From Alitabrizicola rongguiensis (GTDB taxonomy: Bacteria > Pseudomonadota > Alphaproteobacteria > Rhodobacterales > Rhodobacteraceae): DNA of 64,000 nucleotides. The number at the start of each line of letters is the position of its first letter. The first letter of the stretch is position 1. The stretch is from contig NZ_JAKENF010000002.1 in assembly GCF_021491355.1 (NCBI RefSeq), forward strand, positions 310,001-374,000, written 5' to 3'. A program made the position numbers and the translations under genes. This document shows positions 42,779 to 54,500 of this stretch, one piece after another. The notes under the pieces are model-generated. The model was given only the letters and a program-made list of their open reading frames with translations, searched no databases and was not told the origin of the DNA.

Positions 42779-45367
42779 ATGAGGATTGATCCGCTCTTCA
42801 CGCGACATCCGGCAACCGGTGCAATACGACCTTTGACGCCCTCGCTGTTGGCCGAGATCTATCTGGTCCCGAAGGCAAAACCGCTGGACCTTGCCTCAGC
42901 CATCCGTGCTGACGATCCCTGGGCCGCGAGCCACGCGGCCGCGCCCCGGGAAACCGAAGCGGCGCTGCAGGCGGCTCTCCGCGCCGTGGCGACCGGGACG
43001 CCAGAGATGGTTCCGTCGTCCCTGCGCCCCGAGGCCCTGCCGGACGGTCGAGCAAAGCACCATCTCACCGGCATAAAGCAGCTTTGGGAGCGGATGGACG
43101 GGACCCTTCCGGACGATCTTGCCATCTGGCGCGATGTCCTGTCCTCCTCCGCATCCGACGCCCTCGAGGCACTTCCCGTCGTCGAGAGTCCGACCTGCCA
43201 CTTCGCCAGCCCGGCCGAACGCGCGCTGGAAGACCTGTTGAGACATCAGCACGGCACGGTCAGCCACGAAGTCCAGACCGATGGGATCACCCCGCGCTTG
43301 GGCATGGCTCCGTTTGCACCGGGCGCCCTGGGGGAAATCCAGGCAGGACTTTCTTCTTCGGAAGCGGCAGTTCCGCCTGACCATAGCGTCGCGTTCTGGG
43401 GCCTGCGCGATCCGGCCGAGGAAGCGGCCTTCGCCGCAGGCATGATCCAGAAGCTGCTCGACGATGGCATTGTGGCCTCCCCCGCCGACGTCGCGATCCT
43501 GACACCCGGGAGCATATATCCTGCACTCGCCGCCGCGGCCTTCGCGACCGCAGGTCTTCCACTGTCCGGCGGAGAAGGGCCGGCCGTTCGCGATCTTGCC
43601 GCCGATCTGATGGTAAATGTGCTGCGCGTGCTTCAGGGACCCGGCGCGAGAATGGCGCTTGCAGCCGCGATCACGTCGCCGCTGATGCCTTGGTCTACCG
43701 CGCGCGGAAGCGCGATGGCCCGGCACTTGATGGACCGGGGCCACATCCGCCCCGACCCGGCATCGGCGCCAATGCTGGACCTTTTGCGTGGCCCTGTAAT
43801 CTCGGTCCGCCAGCTATTTGCGCGACTGGGTGACATTCAGGCAGCCCTTGCTGCAGATTTTCCGCAGGCCCGCGAGACATTCGCTGAACTCATTTGCCGG
43901 CTGAGGGCAGCGCTCACGCTTGAGAGCCCGGATTGGACCCTCGCCCGCGCAGTCGTCGATACGGCGCCGAGCCGCGCTCCCGCCGAACGGTTCATCGAGG
44001 GCGTAAGCCTCTTCACGGCCGATGCCCTGCCGTGGCGGCGCTGCAAGAGACTGATCGTTCTTGGTGCTGCCGGCGACGCCTATCCGACGTCGGCGGCAAC
44101 GGATCCGGTCTTTCTTGACCGCGAGAAACTCGAAATTCGCAGGCTGACGAACCTCTGGCTTCCTACGCGCGGGGAAGTGCTGGCGCGGCGTATCGAGCTC
44201 TTTCGCCGCCAACTTTGCGCGGCAACGGAGACCGTTGACGTTCTCGTGCCGGCGCTGGATTCCGGCGGGAAAAGGCTTTCGACCTCGACGGCCCATGCGC
44301 TGATGGCCAGATGTCTTGGCATTACCACGCCGGCCGAACTCGTCACCGACGTCAGCAAGGTTCCGAAAGGTTCGGTCCCGTCCCTTTCGCGCACCATTCC
44401 GCGCGATGAAGATGATGGCCAGCCCGCCCTGCCCGAGACTGGCGAGCTTGCCCTGGGAAGCGATCTTCTGTCACTGCGCAGAACCGACGACGGCAGGGCC
44501 AAGCCCCAGTCCCCCTCCCGGCTCGATACGCTCCTTGTCAGCCCTCTCGCATGGACACTGAGCGAACTCGATCTTCACGCCGTGCCCTGGAAACCGGAAA
44601 GCCTCGACGTGCTGACACTCGGCTCGCTGGCCCATGACGTGCTGGAGCATGCCTTTCCCGCCAATGCCGCCCTGCCGAGCGAGGCGGCGCTTGCATCGAG
44701 CTGCCCGGACCTTGTCGCAGACGCCGTGGCGCGGATCTCTCCTTGGCTGGCGCAGCCTGGCTGGGAAACCGAGCGGGGCGGGCTGGTCCGGGAAATCACA
44801 GCAATTGCATCCGCTTGGCGTCGCCGCCTGGAGCAACTCGGGGCGACAGTTCTTGCAAATGAAATCTCCCTGTCCGGCGAGGGCTACGGCCTGATGCTGA
44901 ACGGCCGAGCCGATTGCCTGCTGCAGATCGCCGACGGTCGCCACGTCATCGTCGATCACAAGCGGTCCCGGTCGGCCAGCCGTGAAAAACGCATGCAGCA
45001 CGGGTGGGATCTGCAGGTCGAACTCTACCGGGCCATGCTGGCAAGACCAACAACCGCTGCGCCAGTGCCCACATTCTCCGCCATAGCCGTCGCCTACAAT
45101 TGCCTGCTCGACGACCATGTGCTGTCGAATGGATTGGCCGACGCGCCCGGCATCGACGATCTCGAGAATGACATCTCGGAGTTGGCTGTCGCCGAGCTTG
45201 TCCGCCTCGCGGCGAAGCTTGGAGCCGGGCTCGTTCCCCTCGGTCGAGCCGACGATGCCAAGCGGTTCGACAAGGAGCGGGGAATGAAGGCCTATGCGCT
45301 CGACGACGCCTTCGTGTCCGCCTTCCTCTTGCCGGTCCCGGATGAACCCTCGGAGGATGCAGAGTGA
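42779..45367 (+). CDS. AddB-like PD-(D/E)XK nuclease family protein
   Basis: The 862-residue protein resembles AddB/RexB partners. It has a long helicase-like N-terminal region without a visible Walker A GKT (DHSVAFWGLRDPAEEAAFAAGMIQ, then RCKRLIVLGAAGDAYPTSAATDP). The C-terminal RecB-type nuclease has a conserved LGSLAHDVLEHAF histidine, LNGRADCLLQIADGRHVIVDHKRS (GRxD and DHK) and QVELYRAMLA (QxxxY). Its gene overlaps the next by 4 bases (GTGA). ATG 42779 is chosen; GTG 42740 is possible. Confidence 0.75.
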   Translation: MRIDPLFTRHPATGAIRPLTPSLLAEIYLVPKAKPLDLASAIRADDPWAASHAAAPRETEAALQAALRAVATGTPEMVPSSLRPEALPDGRAKHHLTGIKQLWERMDGTLPDDLAIWRDVLSSSASDALEALPVVESPTCHFASPAERALEDLLRHQHGTVSHEVQTDGITPRLGMAPFAPGALGEIQAGLSSSEAAVPPDHSVAFWGLRDPAEEAAFAAGMIQKLLDDGIVASPADVAILTPGSIYPALAAAAFATAGLPLSGGEGPAVRDLAADLMVNVLRVLQGPGARMALAAAITSPLMPWSTARGSAMARHLMDRGHIRPDPASAPMLDLLRGPVISVRQLFARLGDIQAALAADFPQARETFAELICRLRAALTLESPDWTLARAVVDTAPSRAPAERFIEGVSLFTADALPWRRCKRLIVLGAAGDAYPTSAATDPVFLDREKLEIRRLTNLWLPTRGEVLARRIELFRRQLCAATETVDVLVPALDSGGKRLSTSTAHALMARCLGITTPAELVTDVSKVPKGSVPSLSRTIPRDEDDGQPALPETGELALGSDLLSLRRTDDGRAKPQSPSRLDTLLVSPLAWTLSELDLHAVPWKPESLDVLTLGSLAHDVLEHAFPANAALPSEAALASSCPDLVADAVARISPWLAQPGWETERGGLVREITAIASAWRRRLEQLGATVLANEISLSGEGYGLMLNGRADCLLQIADGRHVIVDHKRSRSASREKRMQHGWDLQVELYRAMLARPTTAAPVPTFSAIAVAYNCLLDDHVLSNGLADAPGIDDLENDISELAVAELVRLAAKLGAGLVPLGRADDAKRFDKERGMKAYALDDAFVSAFLLPVPDEPSEDAE

Positions 45368-48300
45368 AACAAGGAATTACCCTCGTCCCTGCCGGGGCCG
45401 GGTCGGGCAAGACCCATCGGATCGAGACCGAACTGACCGCGCTGGTGACGTCCGGCGTGATCAGGGCCGAGCGCATCCTGGCTGTCACCTTCACCGAAAG
45501 CGCCGCTGACGAATTGAAGGGGCGGCTGCGCGGATCTCTCATGGCCGCCGGTCGCATCGAGGATGCGCTCGCGATTGACCGTGCCTATGTCGGAACCATT
45601 CATGGCCTTGGGCTGCGGCTGCTGACCGAACACGCCTTTGCCACGGGTCGCAATCCCTCACTCCGCCTCCTTTCGGAGGCGGAGCGGGACCTTCTCCTGC
45701 GCCAGGAGATGGGACATGGCGAGGCGCTGCGACCTGTCCGCGAGAACCTTGGACGATTTGCCTACGCTTGGGACAGGCAGACCGGCAGGAGCGCCGAGGA
45801 GCAGTTCCGCTCCAAGGTCATTGCGACCATCGACCTGCTTCGCGGCCTCGGTCCTCGCGGCCTTGATCCAGAGATCGTGCGTGATGCCGAGGCTGAACTG
45901 CGCAGGCGGTATGGGCCATGCCTAGCTGACCCTCAGGCGGCGACCGCACGACTTTCGGATGCTGTCCACGCGCTGATGTGCGCCTTTCCGAAGTGTCTGA
46001 CGGTGCCCAAAAACGTCACGGCAAACAGGGACTTCCGCGCCAACTTTGACAGCCTCCGCAAAGCGTCGCATTCACCCGATCTGCTGACGCAGGATTGGGA
46101 GTTGTGGCAGAAGCTGCGCAATCTGCGCCAGTCCAAGCGCGGATGCCCGACCCCGGACGGCTATGATGCCCTCGCCGACGAGGTGATGGCGGCTGCGGCG
46201 GTCTTGCCGAGCCACCCCGGTCCGCTCGAGGATGCCTGCATTCATCTCAGGGCGCTGGTGTGCGGGGCCCAGGAGGTGATGGCCGTCTATGCGCAGGCCA
46301 AGGTCTCGGCAGGACTGATCGACTATGCCGACATGATTTCCGACACCGAGGCGATCTTGCGGGAACAGCCCGATCTCCTGAACGCAGTGATCGGCGAAAT
46401 CGACTGTGTGGTGATCGACGAGTTTCAGGATACCAACCCGGTCCAGTTCGCCATGCTGTGGCGTCTTGCCCGACATGCACCACGTTGCCTGATTGTCGGT
46501 GACACCAAGCAGTCTATCATGGGCTTCCAGGGTGCGGACCCGCGTCTTTCGGAAGCCCTGAACCGCGCGCTGCCGGAGAGCCTTGATCCACAGCGCGAGA
46601 ACTGGCGATCGACCCCGCCGGTGATGGAACTTGTCAACGCATTGGGCCAGTCGCTCTTCGACGAAGCCTATGTTTCCCTCGCTGCCACCCGGTCCGACCC
46701 CGGACTCCCTTGGCTGGAAGTCGTCGAAGTTCCGGGAAGCAGGTCGAAGGCCGGAAAGCCGCAGGATGCCATCGCTGCGCGCGTCGCCGCGATGATTGCC
46801 GACGGCGAGCCTGTCGTCGACCGCAAGACCAGGCAAATCCGCCCCGTCCGCCCCGATGACATCGCGATCCTGTGCTACCGGCATGACCGGGCGCAGGCGC
46901 AGGCGGATGTCCTGCGGTCTCTTGGTCTACCGGTGCGGATCCAGGGAGACGGCTGGCGCGAGTGCCTGGCCGTGCGTGTCGCCGGCCATGCGCTTATTTT
47001 TGCTGCCGACCCCCATGATGCCCATGCCGCCCTGGCGTTCCTCACCCTTGGCCCCCCCCATGTCCCGATTGAGGAAGCGCTCAGACAGTCCATTTCCGGC
47101 GACCTCCTTGTCCATCCCGGACTGGATCCCCTCCGCTTGATTAACCCGAACCTGCTTTCGTTGGCCGATCTTGCGATCAAAGCCGTTTGTGCCGCCGGTC
47201 TATGGGATTGGGCCGCCGGGCTGCCCGACCCCCGGTCTGCACGGGCAGACCTCTGCCGCTTCCTGGCCGAGGCCCAGGCTTTCGACGAACTTGCCCCCGA
47301 GATCACGGCGGCGGCAGGCTTCCACGGACGACGCGCCAAGACATTCCTGGGCTGGTTGGATGCCCAGTCCGAAAAGGCCTTCAACCGTCGCCCCGACCCG
47401 GACGGCTGGTCCTCCGACGGAATCGAGATCGTCACCTGGCACGCAGCAAAGGGCCGGGAATGGCCGGTGGTCGTTGTGGCGGAGCTCGAATACGACTGGA
47501 GCGAACGCGGCAACTCTCTTCGGGCCGAATTTGAAGGGTTTGAAGACATCGACAACGTGCTCGATCATGCAGAGCTGGAGTTCACGCCGCACTTCGCAGC
47601 AAAGGAACAGACCGCGGCCTTCAAGTCTGCCCGTGAGGACGCCTGCCGAAGCGAGGCACACCGCCTGCTCTATGTCGCGATGACGCGCGCCCGCGACCGC
47701 CTTGTTATTGCCCTGCCGCCCGAACCGAGGGAGCCCAGAACGGACTTTGCGACCATCCTTCGAAGCCAATGTGGATTGAAGAACGAGGAGGATGGTGTCT
47801 GGCTGGGAGGAAAGCGCTTCACGGCACGGGTCACTGCCCTGCCATCTGTGACGCCAGCAATGGATGACGGACAAACTCGGGCAGCCACCGCGGGCTCGAC
47901 ACTTTTTGCTGAACGACGAGCGCCCATTGTCACCGGCCGCACGCCCCTGCGCGTCGCGCCTTCCTCGCTCGCGACCAAGGCGCCTGCAACACCCGTGCGC
48001 ACGATCTTCCTGGGTTGCAGGGTCGGAGGGACACCGGATGGCTTCTCGACCGCGACGGATCGCGGCACTGCATGGCATCTGGCATTTCGGGTTCTGTCTC
48101 AGCGCCCCGACCTCGCGTCTCGCCTGACCGCATCAACTGGCCTCGATGCCAACACGATCAAAGCCATCGCTGCCCAGGCCGCGGCGGTTACCGGGTGGCT
48201 TGGCGGACAGGGCTTCGCTGAACTGGCTTTTGAAGTGCCGATCCAGGTCAAGGATGCGAGCGGATCGGAGATCAACGGCATCATCGACTGCCTCGCCTCC

Positions 48301-48522
48301 GGCCCGGCAGGGATGCTCATTGTCGACCACAAGTCCGGCCCTGCTCCCGATCCCGCGGCGAGGTTCGAAGACTACCGGGCGCAGCTGATGAGCTATGCGG
48401 CGGCTCTGCAAGGCTTACAGCCCGATCGTCCGGTTTTGGGTGTCCTCATCAATTGGATGAACGAGGGCATGGTGACCCATTGCGAGCTGACCGGGTCCAG
48501 CGCAGTTCGGGAGGACGCCTGA
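45364..48522 (+). CDS. AddA/RecB-like UvrD helicase-nuclease
   Basis: The 1052-residue protein has all SF1A motifs: VPAGAGSGKT (residues 8-17), LAVTFTESAADELKGRL, CVVIDEFQDTNPVQF (about 348-362), VGDTKQSIMGFQGAD, ENWRSTPPVM, EIVTWHAAKGREWPVVVV and LYVAMTRARDRLV. The C-terminal RecB-type nuclease shows GTAWHLAFR, INGIIDCLASGPAGMLIVDHKSG and RAQLMSYAAAL. With the AddB-like neighbour it forms a two-nuclease helicase complex like AddAB, which resects double-stranded DNA ends. Its placement in a defence operon suggests a specialised version; the genome's own addAB is expected elsewhere. Confidence 0.85.
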   Translation: MKQGITLVPAGAGSGKTHRIETELTALVTSGVIRAERILAVTFTESAADELKGRLRGSLMAAGRIEDALAIDRAYVGTIHGLGLRLLTEHAFATGRNPSLRLLSEAERDLLLRQEMGHGEALRPVRENLGRFAYAWDRQTGRSAEEQFRSKVIATIDLLRGLGPRGLDPEIVRDAEAELRRRYGPCLADPQAATARLSDAVHALMCAFPKCLTVPKNVTANRDFRANFDSLRKASHSPDLLTQDWELWQKLRNLRQSKRGCPTPDGYDALADEVMAAAAVLPSHPGPLEDACIHLRALVCGAQEVMAVYAQAKVSAGLIDYADMISDTEAILREQPDLLNAVIGEIDCVVIDEFQDTNPVQFAMLWRLARHAPRCLIVGDTKQSIMGFQGADPRLSEALNRALPESLDPQRENWRSTPPVMELVNALGQSLFDEAYVSLAATRSDPGLPWLEVVEVPGSRSKAGKPQDAIAARVAAMIADGEPVVDRKTRQIRPVRPDDIAILCYRHDRAQAQADVLRSLGLPVRIQGDGWRECLAVRVAGHALIFAADPHDAHAALAFLTLGPPHVPIEEALRQSISGDLLVHPGLDPLRLINPNLLSLADLAIKAVCAAGLWDWAAGLPDPRSARADLCRFLAEAQAFDELAPEITAAAGFHGRRAKTFLGWLDAQSEKAFNRRPDPDGWSSDGIEIVTWHAAKGREWPVVVVAELEYDWSERGNSLRAEFEGFEDIDNVLDHAELEFTPHFAAKEQTAAFKSAREDACRSEAHRLLYVAMTRARDRLVIALPPEPREPRTDFATILRSQCGLKNEEDGVWLGGKRFTARVTALPSVTPAMDDGQTRAATAGSTLFAERRAPIVTGRTPLRVAPSSLATKAPATPVRTIFLGCRVGGTPDGFSTATDRGTAWHLAFRVLSQRPDLASRLTASTGLDANTIKAIAAQAAAVTGWLGGQGFAELAFEVPIQVKDASGSEINGIIDCLASGPAGMLIVDHKSGPAPDPAARFEDYRAQLMSYAAALQGLQPDRPVLGVLINWMNEGMVTHCELTGSSAVREDA

Positions 48523-49679
48523 TGTCCTTTCTCGCCTGGATCGACTTCGACCAATCCGACCGCGAGCGGACCCATCGCATCATGGACCTGTTCGCGGAGG
48601 AGGAGGCACGCGACGAACTCGGGGTCAGCGCAGTGCGCGACGGACTCTCGGACCTGATGTTTCCAGGGACGAGCACCATCCAGACCCGCCTACGCTACAT
48701 GCTGTTTGTGCCGTGGATTTACCGGCAGGCACATCGCCACCCGGGGAGTGGACTCGCGCGCGCTGAGGTCGCGCGATCGCTCGAAATCAGGTTGATCGAA
48801 GCCCTGATCGCGGGCGGCGAAAAGACGGGAGTCATCGGATCGGTCGCGAAGGGAGCGCTGAAAAGATTCCCGAGTGACGTCTACTGGGCAGGACTTGGAG
48901 TGCTGGGTATTCGTCGCTTCCATGGCAGCAGAAGCGCCTATTTCGACCTGCAGCCAGGCGCCGAAGAAAACATCGGTCTCTGGTCGGCAGGGTTGCCCGA
49001 TGAACAATTGGGCTTCCTTGACGCCACCACTTTCCGGCTCACGCGGGACGAGACCGGGTTCCTGATCGATCGGTTGCATCAGGTTGCACCCCAATCCCTC
49101 TTTCGGGAGCTTGTCGGCTCCGGCGATTCCGTTCGCTGCACCTCGATCTGGACGCATCCGATGCGGGCGACCTGGACTGAGGACAATCAGATACTTGTCC
49201 AGCATGCCGAGTTTCTTGCCTGCATGGTTCTTGGGGCCAGCCTGCTCTACAACCTCATGCTCTCGGAACTGATGTCGGAGAGGGCCGGAGAGGGATCTGC
49301 CTGGCAAGACCGGTCCGACGATTACCGGAGCCGCATCAAAGACTGGCAGAGGGAACTTGAGCAGCTCCCCTTGCAGGACTGGCGTCTCGAGGACCTGTGG
49401 CGACGCGTCGGAGCCACGGCGCACCGTGTAACGCCCTTGACCCGTCGCTTCATAGTCGAATGGCTCGAGACAACACGCCAGACCCGCTCGTCCATCTGCG
49501 ACGATCCGGATGCGCGGCGCATCATCGAACGGCGGGAGCGCACGCTGAAAGGGGCAAAATCGCGCTTCGCCAACACCGCAGCGCTGTCTCGCTGGAGCGG
49601 ATCCTCCGGAACCCAGGTTATTGGATTCCGGTGGGATCTGGTTTCGTCGCATCTGAAGGATCTGACGAATGCAGAATGA
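48522..49679 (+). CDS. DUF6361-like protein
   Basis: The 385-residue protein starts MSFLAWIDFDQSDRERTHRIMDLF and continues DELGVSAVRDGLSDLMFPGTSTIQTRLRYMLFVPWIYR, which I recognise as the DUF6361 pattern. The rest is helical, with no catalytic motif I can name. The ATG overlaps the previous stop (TGATG) and its own stop overlaps the next gene by 11 bases, so it is an integral part of the operon. Its role, possibly sensing or assembly, is unknown. Confidence 0.72.
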   Translation: MSFLAWIDFDQSDRERTHRIMDLFAEEEARDELGVSAVRDGLSDLMFPGTSTIQTRLRYMLFVPWIYRQAHRHPGSGLARAEVARSLEIRLIEALIAGGEKTGVIGSVAKGALKRFPSDVYWAGLGVLGIRRFHGSRSAYFDLQPGAEENIGLWSAGLPDEQLGFLDATTFRLTRDETGFLIDRLHQVAPQSLFRELVGSGDSVRCTSIWTHPMRATWTEDNQILVQHAEFLACMVLGASLLYNLMLSELMSERAGEGSAWQDRSDDYRSRIKDWQRELEQLPLQDWRLEDLWRRVGATAHRVTPLTRRFIVEWLETTRQTRSSICDDPDARRIIERRERTLKGAKSRFANTAALSRWSGSSGTQVIGFRWDLVSSHLKDLTNAE

Positions 49680-51510
49680 AGCGGCACTCGATCCACAGAA
49701 CCGGGCCCTATACACCGACATCCTGCGGGCGCCACATGGCTATCGTTTTGATTGCGCCTTGGCCACGACCTATACACTCGACTTCGAGACCGCCCTCGTC
49801 ATTCCCGCATCGCTGGCCTTCCAGGCGGCCGAGAGTCGAAGCGAGGTTCTCGACACGCCTCTTGCCCTGCTCGAAGGACTCGAGCGCAACGCCCGGCGTA
49901 TCGCCATTTTCTGTGAATCGGGCCGGATCCAGGGCACCCCGAAAGGGGTCAGCCGCCTGACTGCCCTTCTCGAGGACACAATCACCGAAGTCAGGGCACC
50001 GAGAGGCGGTGCGTTCCATCCGAAGATCTGGTTGCTTCGATTCACAGCCGGAAACCGTCCCCCTCGCCTGCGCCTGGCCCTTCTGTCGCGCAACATCACC
50101 AAGGACGCCTCGTGGGATCTCTCCCTGGCCCTTGATGGAGCGCGCGGACCAGAGGAGAACCCAGAAAACCAGCCGATTGTTGAGCTGTTGTCCCGGCTAC
50201 CGGATTTGGCCTCGGGCAGAAGAACTCCGCCTTCGGCCCGCGGGATTTCGGAGACCCTTGCTCAGGATCTCAAGAGCACAATCTGGGACCTTCCGCCGGG
50301 GTTCGCACGCGCGAAGTTCGCGGTGAACGGTCTGAGTGAGAAATGCTGGAAGCCGCCAGTCGGCCGCAATCTCGGTGTCATCTCTCCTTTCGTCACCGAT
50401 GACGCCCTCATCCAGTTGACCCGGGGATTGTCCCCCACCGAGGCACGGCTCCTGTCGCGGGAAGACGAGTTGGCCAATTTGATGGAAGACACGCGATCGC
50501 GCTTTGGCAGGATAGATACTCTTGATGACTTCGCCGAGGCAGGTGAGGGCGAAGATGGCGATTCAGACGACGCGATAGGTATGGCAACGGGTCTGCACGC
50601 GAAGGTTTTCGTCACGGAGCGCAAAGCAACAACACTAGTCACAGTCGGATCCGGAAACGCGACGACGTCGGCCCTGATCAACGGGCGCAATGTCGAAGTG
50701 TTCGCTACCCTGTCCGGACCGACGGAGAAGATCGGATCTACTGAAGATCAGTTTTCCGCTGCTCGGCTGGGAAGATTCCTTCGGCCATACGAGGCGCGCC
50801 CTCCCCGGCTCGATTCAGTTGTGCAGGCGGCAGAGAAAAGGGTCGAAGCCGGACTGGCGGCGCTATCGTCGAGTAAGCTGACGATGCGGTGCCGCCGAGA
50901 TGACGACGCCATCAGGCTGACCTTGTCTGCCGAAAATCTGCGTCTTCCAGACGCTCTCGACCTGCAGGCCTGGCCGTTGGTCGCCGGGCCGAACCACGCG
51001 GTCGACGCAGGTCGTCTTGCGGATGCTCCGGTAAAGCTTGGCACCGTCGCTCTTCGGGATGTCACGCGATGGCTTGGCTTCCGGCTTGTCGACCGCGAGG
51101 CTGGCATCGACAAACTGGTTTCGATTGGTGCCGAAATCGAAGGACTGCCCGCGGACAGAAACGCGGAAATCCTTCGATCGGTCATCGAAAACCGCGACGC
51201 ATTTTTGAAATACCTGGCCTTGCTTCTCGACAGCTCCGAACAGGGCATTGGATTTTCAGCGGCCATGCGAAAAGGAAGAGGCTGGAGAGAAGCCGCTGGC
51301 GAGGAGGTGCCGCTGTTCGAAGAACTGGTGCGCGCCTTTTCGAGGGACGAGAACCGTTTGGGCGATGTCGACCGGTTGATCGAAAGACTTGGTCCATCTC
51401 ATGGCACCGACGGCGTGAGTGTCATTCCGGCTGACTTCCTCGACCTCTGGAGAGTGTTCCGGCAGGCCATGCGGCAGGGACGAAACAGGAAGGGAGCCGG
51501 TCATGCTTGA
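49669..51510 (+). CDS. PLD-like protein with two HKD-type motifs
   Basis: The 613-residue protein has two phospholipase D-type half-sites: FHPKIWLLRF followed by LALLSRNITKDASWDL near residues 115-150, and GLHAKVFVTE followed by TVGSGNATTSAL near residues 308-335. This is the layout of PLD-superfamily nucleases found beside helicases in defence loci. A C-terminal helical region follows. It overlaps the neighbours at both ends (11 and 8 bases). DNA or RNA cleavage is inferred. Confidence 0.78.
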   Translation: MQNEAALDPQNRALYTDILRAPHGYRFDCALATTYTLDFETALVIPASLAFQAAESRSEVLDTPLALLEGLERNARRIAIFCESGRIQGTPKGVSRLTALLEDTITEVRAPRGGAFHPKIWLLRFTAGNRPPRLRLALLSRNITKDASWDLSLALDGARGPEENPENQPIVELLSRLPDLASGRRTPPSARGISETLAQDLKSTIWDLPPGFARAKFAVNGLSEKCWKPPVGRNLGVISPFVTDDALIQLTRGLSPTEARLLSREDELANLMEDTRSRFGRIDTLDDFAEAGEGEDGDSDDAIGMATGLHAKVFVTERKATTLVTVGSGNATTSALINGRNVEVFATLSGPTEKIGSTEDQFSAARLGRFLRPYEARPPRLDSVVQAAEKRVEAGLAALSSSKLTMRCRRDDDAIRLTLSAENLRLPDALDLQAWPLVAGPNHAVDAGRLADAPVKLGTVALRDVTRWLGFRLVDREAGIDKLVSIGAEIEGLPADRNAEILRSVIENRDAFLKYLALLLDSSEQGIGFSAAMRKGRGWREAAGEEVPLFEELVRAFSRDENRLGDVDRLIERLGPSHGTDGVSVIPADFLDLWRVFRQAMRQGRNRKGAGHA

Positions 51511-54500
51511 TCTCCGCTTTTCGGCAGAAACGGCACTTGCCCCTCTCAAGGCCTTCCAGCGAAGGACAGTCGACTATGCCTTTGCGCGGCTGTTTACCGA
51601 CCCGGATAGAACACGGCAGTTTCTCGTCGCCGACGAAGTCGGGCTGGGCAAGACTATGGTTGCCCGGGGCGTGATCGCCAAGGCCATCGAGCTGATGCAA
51701 GACAGCGTTCCAAGGATCGATATCGTCTACATCTGCTCCAATGGTGCAATCGCGCAGCAGAACCTCGCCCGGCTCAATGTGCTGGGCAACCGAGCACATA
51801 GCTTGCCTACTCGGCTCACATTGCTTCCGCTCCAGCTTGGCGGGGACAAGGGACTGCGCCGGAACCGCATCAATTTCATCAGTCTGACCCCGGGAACGAC
51901 CTTCGATCTGAAATCGTCGACCGGGACTGCGAGAGAGCGCGCATTGATCGTCCGGATACTTGACGATCTGCTTACGCCGGGCGACGGGAAATTCGCGCTG
52001 TTTCGGGTCGGCTCACGGGAAGACACCTGGCAGGTAACGCTCGCAGACATTCGATTACAGTCGATAGATGAAGAGATTGCTGCAAGGTTCCGCGCCAGAG
52101 TTGCCTCCGAACCAGGGCTGCTCGATGACATCAACGATCTCGCCAAAATCTGGATGCCCAGATCCGGCATCGAACGCGCCATGCGAGCCAGGCGCGATCC
52201 TCTGATCGCGCGGCTCCGTGGACTTCTGGCGAAGGAATGTGTTGCCGCGCTCGAACCGGATCTCATCATCCTCGACGAGTTCCAGAGATTTCACGAGGTA
52301 CTTCATGGCACCTCGGAAGCGGCGGAACTTGCTCAACAACTTTTTGAATACATTGATGAAAATGGACAGGAGTGCCGCACACTCCTGCTGTCGGCCACCC
52401 CCTATCGGATGTTGACCCTGTCTGGAGACAGTCCGGAAGAAGGGAACCATTACACCGATTTTCTTGAAGTGATGAGGTTCCTGTTTGGGAAAGAAAACGG
52501 ATTGAGCACCGTCGCCGATCTGGAGAGGGAGCTTCAGCACTACCGCGACTGCATGCTTGCCTTGCCATCCGGGTTCGATGCGGCCAGGGAGGCGAGGGTC
52601 AATCTCGAATCCCGCCTGCGCCGAGTTGTCGCCAGAACCGAACGCGTTGGCGAAACGGAAGCCCGCGATTCAATGGTTCGTGAAGTGGCAGAAACGGTCG
52701 ACGTCATGCCCGCTGATCTGCTCGAAGCACGCGCAGTTTCGGCCGTGGCCGTGGCTGCCCGTGCGCCCGGAACTCTCGAATACTGGAAGTCCGCGCCTTA
52801 CCTCATGAGTTTCATGCGGGACTACAAGCTTCGAGAGCGACTGGACTCCCAGGCTAACAACCCGACGGTCGAACTGCGCTCTGCACTCAAGTCTGTTCGA
52901 CCATTCCAGCTGAACCGGTCGGATATTGACCAATATCAGTCCATCCCGCTGAACAACGGCCGGATGCGCGCCCTCAAGCGGCTCGCCTTCGAAGCGGATC
53001 TGGCACGGCGTCTTTGGTTGCCGCCCTCTCTTCCCTACTTCGGCGCGAGGATCGAAGCGACCAAGGCACTGGTGTTCTCTGCCTGGTCGATGGTGCCAGA
53101 TGCGATTTCGGCCCTGCTTTCACATGAGGCAGAGCGTGAAATGGGAATGGGAGCCGATGGACACGGCTATTTCGATCGCCCGACTTCCCGGCCAATTCAG
53201 TTCAGGGAAGCCCAGGGGCGGCTGGCCGGGTTGCGGGCCCTCCAACTCGTCTGCCCTTCGCCGACGCTCGCGGCAGCCGTCGATCCGCTGCATATTCTTC
53301 GCGAGAACAAGCTGGTTCAGGACCACCATCACCAGCGGATCGCTGCTATGTCGGCCCTGGAGCCCCTTGCACGAGACCTGCATCGCGCACAAACCCCGCC
53401 CGATCGGGAAGTCACATGGGATTGGGCATCCCTCGCCTGGATTGACCTCCGCCAAGCCAAGTCGTTTATGGATTGGATCCAGGCGCCGGATGGCCTGACA
53501 GCCTGCGGCGACGAGGAAGCATGGCCGGCACATGTCTCAGCGCTGCATGCGGCAGCGCAAGTCGAGGGTCTCCTCGGTTCGGTTGAACTCTCAGATCTGG
53601 CGTCCCATCTCGCCGATGTCGCCCTGGGAAGCCCGGCCACCTGTGCGCTCAGGGCCTTTTCCCGAATTGCTCCCGATCTCGAGCTTTCGTCAGCTGTAAT
53701 GCTCACATCAGCGGCAAAGGTCGGCATGGGATTTCGATCGCTGTTCAACCAGCCGGAGAGCCAGGCGCTTCTGCGCGCCTCAGAAGAAGGCTATTACTGG
53801 CAATCGATCCTGCGTTTCTGTGTAGAGCATGACCTGCAATCAGTCCTCGACGAATATGTTCACGTGCTTCTCGAGGCTGAAGGCTTGCAGGGGCATCCGT
53901 CCGAAAAGGCAGTGCCGAAACTCGCGGACGCCATGGTCGCAGCTCTTTCCCTGCGGCCGGCACAGATTGATGTCGACCAGTTCGGCATCCGCCGAGGAAA
54001 GATCGTCAACACTCCCTTCAGGATGCGTGGGCGCTTTGCAATGCGCCTCGCTCCCCGAGGTGAAGATGAAAGCGGCGAACAGCGGACCGGTCTCGTGCGC
54101 GAGGCATTCAACTCGCCATTCCGACCTTTCGTGCTTGCGTCGACATCCGTAGGCCAGGAGGGTCTCGACTTCCATCCATACTGCCACCGTCTCATTCACT
54201 GGAACCTCCCTTCCAATCCTGTTGATCTGGAGCAACGGGAAGGACGTGTGCACCGCTACAAGAGTCATGCTGTCCGCCTGAATATAGCGGCTGCTCAGAG
54301 TTGCATGATGCTCAACAACGACGATCCAGACCCTTGGGCTTCGATGTTTCGTGCGGCCAAGGCCTCTGCCCAAAGCAATTCCGACCTAGAGCCCTATTGG
54401 ATCTGCCCTGGCTCAACAAGAGTGGAGCGACACACCTTGTTATTTCCCTTCAGCCGCGAGGTATCGCGACTTGCCTGGCTCAAGCAGTCCGTAGCGGTCT